DNA from: Cinnamomum chago
Lineage: Eukaryota > Streptophyta > Magnoliopsida > Laurales > Lauraceae
Direction of reading: 5' to 3'
DNA: 64,000 nucleotides
Assembly: GCA_038049695.1 (NCBI GenBank)
Contig: CP142453.1
Span: 14,279,001-14,343,000, forward strand
The notes below the pieces were generated by a model. That model was given only the letters and a program-made list of their open reading frames with translations, ran no database searches and was not told the origin of the DNA. A program made the position numbers and the translations under genes. This document shows, piece by piece, positions 53,278-62,283 of this stretch (the stretch's first letter is position 1; the number at the start of each line of letters is the position of its first letter).

Positions 53278-56200
53278 CCCCACCCACACACTCAAATACC
53301 TTTCAATTTCCCTCTCCCATGGTGGCATGCATCCAGGTTGGTCCATATCTTGCAACTTTTGTTTGGATGGCATCGTAAAAGTTGTACATATGCGTGCGCG
53401 CACATATATGGAGGTGATCACTTGAATGGCACTTGTTTGGGTGACTGTGTTATGAAGAGCTTACGTTGGGCCACCATACACGGTTATGAGAAGGTCTATA
53501 CATAGATGCATGATACCCCTACCTCATCAAATCTCCATAGGGGTGGACTTAAAGGTCTCATAATCAACAATGAAAGAAGTGTCAAAGAGGGGTGTCTTGT
53601 TAGCACCCATGGGTTAGTGGGCCAACCCACGGGTATGCCGTTAGGGCAGGTTGTGAGTCAGCCCATGTTGGGCTGAGCCATTAGCAAGATTTCAGTAGAT
53701 TAGCAGTACTAAGTGAGCAAGGAAGTTAGGGTAAGCACCGGTTATTTTTCTAGAATCATGGGCTAGAATTATGTGATTTGTTAGGTGAATAAAGATAAGG
53801 AGCTCTATCTTAATTAGGATTGATTTGTTTGGCAGCCTAGTATCAAGGGCTGAAATTATGAAATTGGTCCATTTTTGAAGTTCAAAAGTTGTTATCAATC
53901 TCTATTTAGAGAGAGGAATTGATCAATGAAGGGGCAAAAAATTCTAAATCACCATCCCAATGAAATTATCAATTTACATTCTTTTTCTGTATTTTTTTTT
54001 AATGTGGAATAGGAACAATAGAATCTCATGGAATAATGGACTTATCTAGTGGGTATTGCTAAAATTGTACCCTATTAGTATTTATGCAGAAACACTTGCA
54101 AGTACTGTTATCCTATTTTGTGGATATGTTTTATGGACATGCTAGGCATATAAAAGTAACTGAGTATCATTGCTCCATGGGATGCACACAAGTGTTATAG
54201 TGAGAACCAGCCTCAACTTTTAAGTTTTACAAGCATTTTGTGGGGCCCACCTGCAAGCATGCTTGTGGTAGGGTGGGATTGGAAAATTTAGTGTGGAGTG
54301 TGGATTGGGCGTGGTTTAAAAAATCATCATGATCAGATGATCATAACCATTTAATCAGAGTCAAGGTTACTGATCCATAAAAACCGCTGAACTTTAGGGG
54401 CACTTGAATATATTTTTTTGTTTTGTCAAATTGTGTTGAGTTTTGAACAGTGGAGGTGACATTTAGAGAGATGGAAACAGAACACTGTAATAATGTTTAA
54501 TGCTTAAAATGCAGTCCCCATTAGGGACAACTGTTCTCCCGTTATAAAGGGGCTGAATGCCCTGATTACATGCAAATCTCATCTTATCTAGATCCTAAAA
54601 TTCAGTTTTACGAACTAAGTATGTACAGTTGGCTTTGACTAAGATATGATAACTGGGCCCAAAATGAGCCTAGGCTTGGATTGACACCACCCCTCAAATT
54701 GATGCTGGGGAGTCATAAAGCAGCAATTTGGAAACAAGAAATTGATGTCGAGGCCGAGGAAGTCTCTTTGTGAAGATATCTGCAAACTGAAACTTTGTAG
54801 GAACATGAGGTAGACTAATGACATCTCGCTTATATTCATCCCGAATAAAGTGACAGTCAACTTCGATATGTTTGGTACGTTCATGGAAGACGGGATTTTC
54901 AGTGATTCGAATAGCCCCAATATTGTCGGCATGCAATGAAGTAGGAGAGGTTTGAGTGAACCCAAGTTCCGAAAGAAGTCCCCGTAGCCATAAGATCTCA
55001 TAACAAGCAGAATACATTGCCCTATATTCAGCTTCCGTGGAAGATCTGGACACACGTTTTTTATTCTTGCATTTTCAAGAAATGAGCGAATTTCCAAGGT
55101 ACATGCACCAACCAGTAGTAGAACGACGTGTGTCTTGATAGCCTGCCCAGTTAGCATCCGCATAAGCGGTCAGATGAAAAGGATTATCCTTTGGATAATA
55201 TAAACCACGAGGGATAGTTCTTAGCAGATAGCGGATAATGCGCTTCACAACTGTCAAATGAAGGTGTCGAGGAGCGGTCATGAACTGGCTCACAAGATTA
55301 ATAGCATAGGATATGTCAGGTCTAGTGATGGTAGGATAGACAAGACTTCCCACTAGGCGCCCGTAGGTATGAGGATCAGGAAGAAGATTGCCATCATCTT
55401 TACTCAGCTTGAGATTTACCTCGACAGGTGTATCAACAGACGAAGAATCATGGAGGTCAGCCAACTCGATAAGGTCTAATGTGTATTTGTGTTGATTAAC
55501 AAAGAGACCTTTGGGAGATTGATGCACCTCTAAGCCCAAGAAATAATGCAAAGGGCCCAAATCCTTCATATGGAAGTAATTCTGGAGGGAATCTTGGAGA
55601 GATTTGATCATACCATCATCCGTGCCAGTGATAATAATATCGTCAACATACACCAGAAGCATAGTAACCCCAGTGGATGTGTGGCATAGAAAGAGAGATG
55701 GATTATAAGGGCTCTGAGTAAAGCCACTTTCGCATAAGCGACCCCTGAAGGTTTCGAACCATGCTCGAGGAGCTTACTTTAGACCATAAAGCGATTTCCG
55801 CAGCTGACAAACGGACCTCTTGGAGGGAGAGGGGATGCCTTGTGGTATACGCATATAGACTTCTTCTTGCAAATCCCCATGGAGAAATGCATTTTTGACA
55901 TCCATTTGGCATAATGGCCAAGATTTAGATGCAACAATGGCGAGAAGTAACCTAACAGATGTCATTTTTGCCACAGGTGCAAATGTTTCCTCGTAGTCAA
56001 TGCCATACTCCTGTCTGTTTCCGAGTGCCACAAGTCTAGCTTTGTGTCTATCCAATGACCCATCAGATTTATGTTTGATCGAGTGGATCCATTTGCAACC
56101 AATGGGCTTCACTGCGGAAGGACACTCCACAATATCCCAGGTATGATTCAGATCCAATGCATCTAATTCCTCCTTCATGGCTTGGTTCCAGCAATCTTGT

Positions 56201-59200
56201 TGGACAGCCTGCAAATAAGAACTTGGGATAGAGATAGAAGATAGGGTGGTCATCAAAGAAGTATGGGTAAATCCATACCGCTCAGGCGGTCTAGAATTTC
56301 TGGAGGAGCGAGTAAGGCAGGAGTAGGCATGGAAGCATTTGCCAGTGGAGGATCAGGGGGAGGGCCATCTGTAGTGGGAGGTTTTTCCCGTCAGTGATAT
56401 AAAAAAGGATGATTAAACCTAGTAACAATTGTTTGATCCGAAAAACCTGGTAAGAGAGCTGGTGAAGATGGATGAGGATAGTCCATGTGAGTTTGGAAGA
56501 AATATTGATTTTCAAAGAAAATAACATTTCGAGAAACCCTGATACGACAGCCAATGGGATCATAACAAACAAAACCTTTTTGATTAGTGGCATAACCCAA
56601 AAAGGCACACCTGCGAGATTGTGCTGTTAGTTTCGTTCTTTCTATGGGAGGTAGATGAACGAAGCAAACACAGCCAAAGGTATGTAGGTGATCAAACACA
56701 GGATGATGACCAAACAATTTAAAATGAGGTGTGAAATGAGCAATGGTAGGTGATGGAAGGCGGTTGATGAGATAGACAGCCGTGGTGAGAGCTTCAACCT
56801 AAAAACGAGGGGGAACGGATGATTCAATCAGAAGAGTTCTAGTGACATCAAGAAGATGTCTGTTTTTCCGTTCTGCGACTCCATTTTGTTGTGGAGTGTA
56901 CGGACATGTACGTTGAGAAATGATTCCTTTATTGTTTAAAAAGGATTGAAAATCCTTGGAAACATACTCCCCCCCTAAGTCTAAGCGCAAAGTTTTAATG
57001 CATTTGGAGACTTGGTTTTCAACATAGTTAACAAAAAATTTAAATGCATTAAGAACATCATACTTAGAATGTAAGAAATAAATCAAGTAAATCTGCTATA
57101 GTCATCAATGAATGTTACAAAATACTTAAAATGACTATGGGAAAGGGTCGGAGCAATGCCCCAAACATCACTGTGAATCAAGTCAAAACATGCAGTGCTC
57201 CGTGTTGTGGAGTGTGGAAAAGGTAAAGTTTTACTCCTTCCTAATTTACAAGCATCACATTCAAAAGAAGCAGAGTCGATAGGTTTATTTAATAATCCAG
57301 ATTGAAATAAAGTAGACAAAGTAGAGGCATTTGGATGACCAAGTCTATTATGCCACAATCGCGAATTATTCTGAATAAAAAAACAAAATAACTGGTGTAA
57401 AGTTTTATTTTGAATAACTAAAGATATTGGTAAGGAAAAAAGTCTTCCATGCTTAGGCCCCCTCGTGATCACTTCCCCCGACTCCTGGTCCTGCACAACA
57501 CATCTAGAAGAAGTAAAGGAGACGTTGTAATTATTTTCAACAAGTTGACCCACGGAAACCAAATTGGTAGCAAGACGAGGAGAAACTAAAACATTGGTTA
57601 ATGGTAAGGGGCCAGGGGTATCACCAACTGAGGTGATGGAAAGATGATCTTCATTGGTAGCTTGAACAGTGAGATGACCAGTGTAAGGAACGAAATTTTG
57701 TAATCTTATGGGTGAAGAGGTCATATGGTTACTTGCACCAGAATCTAAGTACCACGTATTGGAAAGAGAGGAATCAGTACCTGTCATGTTCATGGATGCT
57801 AAGGCATTGATGATCATTTGGTTTACCATCTTAGGGGTGAGAGGAGCTGAGGACGCAGATTGTGATGAGGAACCAGGCTGTGAGGATGAATCATACTGCA
57901 GAGAACCACTGAAGTCAGATGATGCATATTGTGGAGTGGTCACTGTGTAAGCAGTAGGAGTTGACGACATGGTGGAAGTGCCAGGAACTGACTGCACATA
58001 GTTGCGGGAAGTAGAATTGCGAGCCTTCTTCCGACATTCGTCAATGACATGACCAATGGTCTTACAATATCTGCAAATCTTTGCCTTGCATTGATTTGCC
58101 TAGTGACCATATTTTTTACAGTTATGGCACTGAACTTTCTTGATGTCCCGAGGAGGTTGTCTGGTTGTAGCAACATAGGCAAATGGAGCTTCAACAGATC
58201 TCTGTTGTTCCAGAGTAGTTTTAGTAGCCAGACGCTGTTCTTCCCGCAGAAGTTCCTGAAGGCAGTCATCCAAGCTGGGAATAGTAGCCCTGCTCATCAA
58301 GTTCGATCGAACTGTCTCATACTTCAAACGAAGTTTCATGAGAAGCTGATCACGATGACTGCTTTGTTGTAATGGAAGCAATTCCGGTAGGAGTGCTGCA
58401 GACACTGTGGCAAATTTAATCTCATCATATTCGGACCACAGTCTGCGGAAGCCATTGTAATACTCTTGAATAGACTTGGTGCCTTGAGTGAATTGAGAGA
58501 TGTCAAGTTCCATTTAAAACTGGCGAGCAGCATTGCCTTGTTGATAAATTTTCTTAAGATAGTCCCACATTGCACGGGCATTTTTGCAGGGTTTTAGGTT
58601 GAGGATAAAATGTGATTCAACAGAGCCTAGCAACCAGGTCTTGATTTTAGCATCCTTTGTCTTCCAAGCTAAAATCTTCTTATCATCTTCCTTAGGTTGA
58701 GGTTCAGATCCATCAACGTGTGCCCAGAGTTCTTTTCCTTCCAAGTAAATTTGAAATTGGAAGGCCCATGAGGTATAATTTGTTTCATCAAAGCGAACCA
58801 TGGCTATCTCATGTTTTTCCATTACTAAAGACTAGTAAGAAGCACACACAAATCAGTCCTGCGAAGATACTATCAAGTAAAACAGGATGCTGATCCTCTA
58901 TGTTTGGAGAAAACCAAGTTTTAAAATAGTGGAAATTGGGCAGCAGCACTTTTGTAGTCCAATTGTAGATGAATTAGACCACAGTCACAATTTTAATAAC
59001 ACAATCAGGAGGTGTTGCAACAGATAGCAACCAGCAGCCAAGATCTGACGGATAAACGGATAAAGATGTCCAGACCAGTAGAGATAAACAGTGCACAAAA
59101 GCAGAACAGTAATCAACAGTAATCAACCACAGCCTATTTTGTAATGCAACAGTAGATAAAAGGACAGCAGCAGTCAGTAGCAAGCAGCAATAAACAACAA

Positions 59201-61956
59201 TCAGTAATCAGCAAGAAGCAGTAGAGATAAACAGCAGCAATCCAGTAGCAATCACCAATAAACAGCAGCAATTAACAGCAACAATCAATAGTAGCCATCA
59301 GCAGTGGATAGAAAAAGGACAGCAGCATCAATCACAAGCAGCAGGGCACATCAACAGTGCACAGGTATGAAAAACGTCCCTGTCGGCAGTGGGTAAATCC
59401 ACCGTGGGCCCCACTTGGTGATCTTGACACAGATTAGAGTGTGGGGATGAAAAGAGAGGAGTTTTATGCAACTACTGGAAATGGTCGCAGGCAAATCAAA
59501 TCCAGATCCAGGATTTTGGACGGCCGAGATGAAAACTAGTGGAAAAGAATGATTTTTCACAAAAATTGGTAGAAAACCTACCTCTGATGATCAATAAATC
59601 AGGAAAAAATCTTCATAAATCCAAGAAGCTCCAGGCGACCAAGATGGGAATGTTCCGCTGAAGAGTTGGTGATGATCACAGGTGGGCCGCGGCTGATCTG
59701 AGATGATCAGGGAAGATCTGAGATGATCCGGTTGAAGAGAATGATCACAGATGATCATAGACTGGCTTCCAATGCTTGGAAGATGACTTAGGGGAAGATC
59801 ACAGATGATCGACCTTGCTCTGATACCATGACATTTAGAGAGATGGAAACAGAACACTGTAATAATGTTTAATGCAAAAAATGCAGTCCCCATTAGGGAC
59901 AACTGTTCTCCCATTATAAAGGGGCTGAATGCCTTGATTACATGCAAATCTCATCTTATCTGGATCCTAAAATTCAGTTTTACAAACTAAGCATGTACAG
60001 TTGGCTTTGACTAAGCTATGATGATTGGGCCCTAAATGGCCCTAGGCTTGGATTGACAGGAGGTACATAGAATATAATGCTCTTGAAGAACACTTGACTG
60101 TACAATTGTGTATATTTTAAAATATAAACCTTAGGAGCTATGATGCTCAAATACGGATATGCATATGGACACTGATACGGGGATTGGGGATACGACCCCT
60201 CACTTTTGAAAATCTAGGACACGGATAGGGATACGGGTGTCCTAATTTTTTCTTTAGATCACTTTTGAATCAATGAAATTATCATTGTTTTCGTCCCTTT
60301 CTATCATTTTTTATGGTGAGAAGTAAAAATATTAAAAGAACTATATGAAATAAAGGACTTTACAAGTAGGATATGTTAACCTTGTTCCCTAGAAGTATCG
60401 GTGCAGTATTAGGTACCAATACAGGTATCGTATTGGTCCGATACTGATATGTTGGACTTGTACAAGTATCCGGGTATCATAGCTTAGGAGTATCATACTA
60501 ATCAGGTAACTGCTTTGATTCTTGATTTATTATAATTTCTTAATCTAGGGAATTGAGCATTGTAATCCCCTAATCTTAGAGATGACAAATTGTAAACCAC
60601 TGTAAAAGGGATTATATAAAGGTAAGAGAGGCCATTGTCTGGCACTTTCAATCCTCTCTTCTAGTATTTGTTGTCATGAAGCTTCCTTAATCAACACTTG
60701 GACTTTCCAATCCCACCCTATCATGGAGATTGGTAGACATCCAAGTGAGACACATAACTTTTCTCAATTTTAAATTTGAAGCTGATTCTCATTTGAAAGT
60801 CTCTCTCATGCTGGGTGTCCTTGCAAATCACTAAGTCAGGATCTCTCTTATTGTGCTCTCTCTAATCAATCTAACCGACTCCATTACTACCCCCTCAGTT
60901 GGCATTCATCCAAAGCGATACTCATATGATAAATATTTGCCATTAATTTTAGCACAATACTTCATTTTATCTAATGGTTGAAGATGGGAAAATCTGAGGA
61001 TCTCAGATCATAAGTATTATGCGAAAATCATCCAATGGTGATGAAGTGTGGCTCATCCCTAGTCAGTACAAGGACCTTCCCACCCTTTCACCCATGATTG
61101 CCACATCGAGGTTCCCATAGGGAGGTTTATTGTCAGGTTTGCACCAGAAGTTCACTATGTGTGTAATGATGTCTTTTGTTGGATCATTATATTTGTGGTT
61201 CTTGAGTAAACTTGATGCTGACATCCTTTTTAAAAGACAGGGTAGAAGCGTCGTCATTTATTTTTGTTCCCTTCTCATTTGTTTGCTGACTAAGCACATT
61301 GTACAAAAGATCAATTATTCTTTTTTATTCTCTAGCGTTTTACTTATGTCCAGACCAGAAAATTTGATGTACCTAAGTTCTAACTTCCTATTTATGTTTT
61401 TTTCGTATATGCAGGTTCTTGAATGGCAATCAATTTTCTGGTTCTTTGCCTGATGAATTAGGTAATCTTCCTAACCTGCTCAGGATTCAAATAGACGAGA
61501 ACCAAATCTCAGGACCTCTGCCAAAATCATTAGCTAAATTGAACGCAATACAGCACCTGTGAGTAGGTCTTTATCTGTAATGTTGCTATTAATATGCAAG
61601 AGAGTTTTAACCATTTACATAATTTTTTTCGTTTTGAATTTGGCAGTCACATGAACAATAATTCGATTAGTGGGGAACTTCCATCTGAGCTTTCCAAATT
61701 ACCAAATCTCGTTCACTTGTAAGTTACTTTAATGACTTTTCCTGTTTGCAATACAACCCACTGTTATCTCTTATTTGAATTATTGATTACTCTCAAGCAG
61801 TTGATTGTTGTTAGTTATTATGTGTTTATCAGTGTTATTCTGTTCAATATTCTTTCTTGGCAGTAATTAAGTGTTTTTTTGCAGCCTACTTGACAGTAAC
61901 AACTTATCTGGGCATCTGCCCCCGGAATATTCGGAGCTTCCAAGATTGCGTATACT
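37621..61956 (+). CDS. LRR receptor-like kinase, subfamily VIII-1 type (gene 2, 5' portion)
   Basis: Paralogue of gene 1, same strand. Coding exons: 37621-37720, 39363-39510, 52632-52703, 52858-52929, 61415-61558, 61647-61718, 61885-61956. They give 226 codons plus two bases, open throughout. Order: signal peptide ([20 protein letters not shown]...), LRR N-terminal domain with [15 protein letters not shown] and [10 protein letters not shown], then six LRRs. The first ATG of the frame after the acceptor at 37577 is taken as start; its hydrophobic run and Ala-Gln end fit a secretory signal. The kinase half must lie beyond 64000. Introns of 13.1 kb and 8.5 kb are filled with retroelements yet the exons are intact, so the gene is probably still working. 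Confidence 0.9.
38040..38530 (+). pseudogene. Degenerate copia reverse transcriptase remnant
   Basis: Broken + frames read [11 protein letters not shown] (from LYVDD-type RT active site, with D changed to N), then [28 protein letters not shown] and, after a stop, [14 protein letters not shown]. This order matches the C-terminal part of copia RT. No LTR, gag or integrase seen nearby, and the orientation is opposite to the two larger copia elements. Confidence 0.8.
38995..39052. repeat. Poly-C run followed by (CA)n
   Basis: About 29 consecutive C residues, then ACGCACGCGCACACACACAC. The homopolymer length may be affected by assembly error. Confidence 0.93.
39363..39510 (+). CDS. Gene 2 exon: LRR N-terminal domain
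   Basis: A 148-nt exon encoding [38 protein letters not shown] and YLHVEEL. The paired Cys around SNWTG is the LRRNT signature of plant LRR-RLKs. Confidence 0.93.
40098..40608. mobile_element. Long-terminal-inverted-repeat element (MULE-like MITE)
   Basis: Both ends share an imperfect inverted repeat of about 145 bp. Left reads ATTTCAAATAAGGCCTTAGG, AAAATTAGTCCGTAAGTTTT and CATTTAAAGC; reversed right reads ATTTCAAATTAAGCATTAAG, AAAATTAGTCCCTAAGTTTT and CATTTAAAGG. TATAT flanks both ends (40093-40097, 40609-40613). The ~220-bp interior has no transposase. Long TIRs suggest a Mutator-derived non-autonomous element, though the 5-bp flank is shorter than usual for that group. Confidence 0.8.
41241..41266. 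repeat. (TA)n microsatellite
   Basis: About 13 TA dinucleotides following CATGCATGCA. Confidence 0.9.
41619..41650. repeat. (TA)n microsatellite
   Basis: About 16 TA dinucleotides; the sequence then changes to GGGGAGTGCTACACAATGCC, possibly the end of a MITE whose other end was not defined. Confidence 0.9.
41926..41951. repeat. Poly-G run
   Basis: About 19 consecutive G residues, one T, then more G. Single-strand G-run with possible quadruplex or assembly-length uncertainty. Confidence 0.9.
42054..42299 (+). mobile_element. Solo copia LTR, inverted relative to copia 1
   Basis: A 246-bp segment beginning TGTCAATATAAC and ending CTTTACTGGCTTTGACA. Its reverse complement matches the copia 1 LTR at 50907 over about the first 115 bp (TGTCAAAGCCAGTAAAGAGA, then GAGGGCTCACGATG and TTACTATACATGTTACAGTA). 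No primer site follows it and no polypurine tract precedes it. Flanks TATAT and AATAG do not match, so there is no intact target duplication. Confidence 0.78.
42370..42920. repeat. ~105-bp tandem repeats interrupted by a TRIM
   Basis: CATTGCCCTTATTAAACCAA-type units with GGTGTATGAGAGCAT and ACTTATCAATAA recur at about 42375, 42749 and 42850. The first is separated from the rest by the TRIM fragment at 42463. Copies are about 85-90 percent alike by eye. Confidence 0.8.
42463..42700 (+). mobile_element. Partial TRIM, same family as 7815-8127
   Basis: Begins TGTTAAGTAGCTGTTTGCGC, the reverse complement of the 70-bp terminal repeat at 7815. It continues with the primer-site-like TGGTATCCAAGCCAACACGT and CCGAGTTCGAAACCACG, aligned to the reversed interior of the first copy. 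The 3' terminal repeat and polypurine tract are not recognisable. GTCGA at 42458-42462 and GTCGG near 42713 may be a decayed target duplication. Confidence 0.75.
43150..43235 (+). mobile_element. Fragment of the LTR found at the right edge of the window
   Basis: The reverse complement of this segment (CGATCGCTATTGTTACAAAC, then CTTAAGATTACAACAAAATT) is nearly identical to 63945-64000. It stops abruptly at 43235 where copia 1 reverse-transcriptase sequence begins, so the LTR is truncated by a junction. Confidence 0.75.
43236..44235 (-). pseudogene. Copia 1 pol, second part (integrase C-region and RT start)
   Basis: Continues copia 1 beyond the LINE: minus frames carry [36 protein letters not shown], the linker [15 protein letters not shown], and then the RT beginning with [15 protein letters not shown] and [19 protein letters not shown] ends at a junction near 43290 with an internal ~30-bp duplication (GAGAGCGACTAACCGTGCTT at 43232 and 43329). 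No RT active site remains. Confidence 0.85.
44254..44564 (+). pseudogene. LINE ORF1, C-terminal remnant
   Basis: An open frame encoding a basic tail ([15 protein letters not shown]) that ends at TGA 44562-44564. The ORF2 ATG at 44561 overlaps it as ATGA. ORF1 of plant L1 is an RNA-binding protein; only the last ~100 codons are kept and no zinc knuckle is visible in them. Confidence 0.65.
44561..48209 (+). pseudogene. LINE ORF2 (endonuclease / reverse transcriptase / zf-RVT)
   Basis: ATG 44561 opens ORF2, with a stop at 44576 where Trp is expected in the ISWNVRG motif. The AP-endonuclease shows [28 protein letters not shown] and SDHCPILL. A stop follows at 45698-45700, then a frameshift near 45880. 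The RT shows [67 protein letters not shown] and the YADD catalytic box. A stop at about 47050-47052 is followed by the zf-RVT region ([30 protein letters not shown]). A one-piece ORF2 would be about 1200 residues. Confidence 0.93.
48355..49636 (-). pseudogene. Copia 1 pol, first part (zinc knuckles, protease, integrase N-half)
   Basis: A long minus frame with two CCHC knuckles, the aspartic protease motif [12 protein letters not shown], the pre-integrase [13 protein letters not shown] with HHCC zinc finger Cys pair ([11 protein letters not shown]), and integrase core Asp in DIIHSDVWG and [15 protein letters not shown] frameshift near 48500 moves on to [12 protein letters not shown]. The gene is then cut by the LINE target site at 48374-48391. 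Confidence 0.87.
49485..50276 (-). CDS. Copia 1 gag-type protein
   Basis: A 263-codon ORF starting [20 protein letters not shown] with the copia-gag (DUF4219/UBN2) pattern: [59 protein letters not shown] and [11 protein letters not shown]. Family gags form the particle that packages element RNA. The ORF shifts frame just before the zinc knuckles, which continue in the pol frame ([25 protein letters not shown]), so the last part of gag is separated. Confidence 0.88.
   Translation of the reverse strand: MEKHDIALIKFNGKNYTSWSYQFQVYLEGKEMWGLVSGLDPRPKEDEKKILSWNTKDAKIKTWILGSVEPQYILNLKPYKTSKEMWEYLKQVYHQGNSARQYQLELEIAQYTQGTSSIQDYYTGFLNLWVEYDEIKYLNVSEAALSEIQKLQATSHRDQFLMKLRSEYEILHSNLMSRVPSPSLNGCLNELLREEQSQITQHALKQQSSGNPSDVAFATTTNYTPGGIVHHTTSASKGQTSSKRSQQNPIFWLQKLWTLCLTV
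50907..51202 (-). repeat. Copia 1 5' LTR
   Basis: Starts TG directly after the primer site; the outer end is probably ...CATTTGACA near 51202, by likeness to the ends of the related solo LTR. The outer boundary is uncertain because the 3' LTR of this element is missing. Confidence 0.65.
52632..52929 (+). CDS. Gene 2 exons: LRRs 1 and 2
   Basis: Two 72-nt exons (52632-52703, 52858-52929) each encoding one [23 protein letters not shown] and [20 protein letters not shown]. Both start with the base completing a Leu codon and end after TT of the next, the phase-2 pattern also seen in gene 1. Confidence 0.92.
53221..53274. repeat. (CA)n microsatellite
   Basis: About 26 CA dinucleotides, which make artificial Thr-His or Cys-Val ORFs in the six frames. 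Confidence 0.95.
54457..54686 (-). repeat. Copia 2 3' LTR
   Basis: 230 bp, aligned end to end with 59829-60058. Preceded by GGAGG and followed by the reversed polypurine tract. Confidence 0.95.
54694..57997 (-). pseudogene. Copia 2 pol (protease, integrase, RT, RNase H)
   Basis: Minus frames in order: protease [24 protein letters not shown]; integrase [31 protein letters not shown] and [17 protein letters not shown] with [26 protein letters not shown], the [10 protein letters not shown] active site, [15 protein letters not shown] and [14 protein letters not shown]; RNase H with [20 protein letters not shown] and [17 protein letters not shown]. Frame breaks occur in the integrase (about 57085), before the RT, at the end of SLYGLK (about 55775) and before RNase H (about 55075). 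Products would copy element RNA and integrate it; this copy cannot make one intact polyprotein. Confidence 0.93.
57940..58822 (-). pseudogene. Copia 2 gag
   Basis: Starts [20 protein letters not shown] with copia-gag motifs [39 protein letters not shown] and [10 protein letters not shown] stop (about 58514-58516) splits it after AARQF, and a second stop falls inside the first CCHC zinc knuckle (CHNCKKYGH), with a second knuckle [14 protein letters not shown] beyond. It resembles copia 1 gag closely enough to be a sister lineage. Confidence 0.9.
59829..60058 (-). repeat. Copia 2 5' LTR
   Basis: 230 bp, flanked on the outside by GGAGG and on the inside by the primer-binding site with no gap. 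Confidence 0.95.
61415..61956 (+). CDS. Gene 2 exons: LRRs 3-6
   Basis: Exons 61415-61558 (two LRRs: [20 protein letters not shown] and [20 protein letters not shown]), 61647-61718 ([20 protein letters not shown]) and 61885-61956 ([20 protein letters not shown]). All junctions are phase 2. The next exon, expected to begin with a QLDNN-like LRR, was not found before 64000. Confidence 0.93.
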
Positions 61957-62223
61957 GTATGTTCTATCTTTGTACTTATTTTTGTGGAGAATGTCTTTTT
62001 TATTTTGACATCTGTTGATTCCATTCGTTCTTTGTCTCCCATTTGAAGTGATTGTGCCTGATCAATTTATACCTTGGCCGATCTTTTATTATGGTAATTT
62101 GAGGGTGATTGTTCAATTATTAGAAACAAAGGTAACTGTTTGATGCTTGAATCTACCATGTTGTTTCTCATGAAGGCTGGGCTACATGAGTAGCTTCGAT
62201 ATGGGGATTCTTTATCCAAAAGT

Positions 62224-62283
62224 CTACTTGGACCGAACATGGGGACCGGACCATGGCCCGGTCCCCATGTTCGGTCCAAGTAG
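62224..62283. repeat. Perfect 26-bp inverted repeat (hairpin)
   Basis: The left arm 62224-62249 and right arm 62258-62283 are exact reverse complements (CTACTTGGACCGAACATGGG... / ...CCCATGTTCGGTCCAAGTAG) with an 8-base loop. It is GC-rich in an AT-rich intron and lies in the transcribed strand of gene 2. Confidence 0.95.

Larger units (their letters stand above)
54457..60058 (-). mobile_element. Copia 2: full-length, defective Ty1/copia retrotransposon
   Basis: 5,602 bp, minus orientation. The 230-bp LTRs (54457-54686, 59829-60058) start TGACATTTAG and end GATTGACA. The target duplication GGAGG is at 54452-54456 and 60059-60063. The primer site GCTCTGATACCA (59817-59828, initiator-Met tRNA type) abuts the 5' LTR; the polypurine tract (as CCACCCCTC, 54687-54695) abuts the 3' LTR. 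gag and pol domains are in copia order PR-INT-RT-RH. About 13 differences separate the LTRs by eye (about 94 percent identity), and the coding frame has several stops, so it is an older, inactive copy. Confidence 0.96.
52930..61414 (+). other. Gene 2 intron (8.49 kb) containing copia 2
   Basis: Apart from copia 2 (54457-60058) and a CA microsatellite it shows no gene. At 60130-60490 are GATACGG/GTATCGG-rich words similar to those in gene 1 intron sequence near 2820-3020. Confidence 0.7.

Noticed and set aside
53149-53421. ORFs of Cys-Val and Thr-His repeats
   Set aside because: Translations of the CA microsatellite at 53221-53274.
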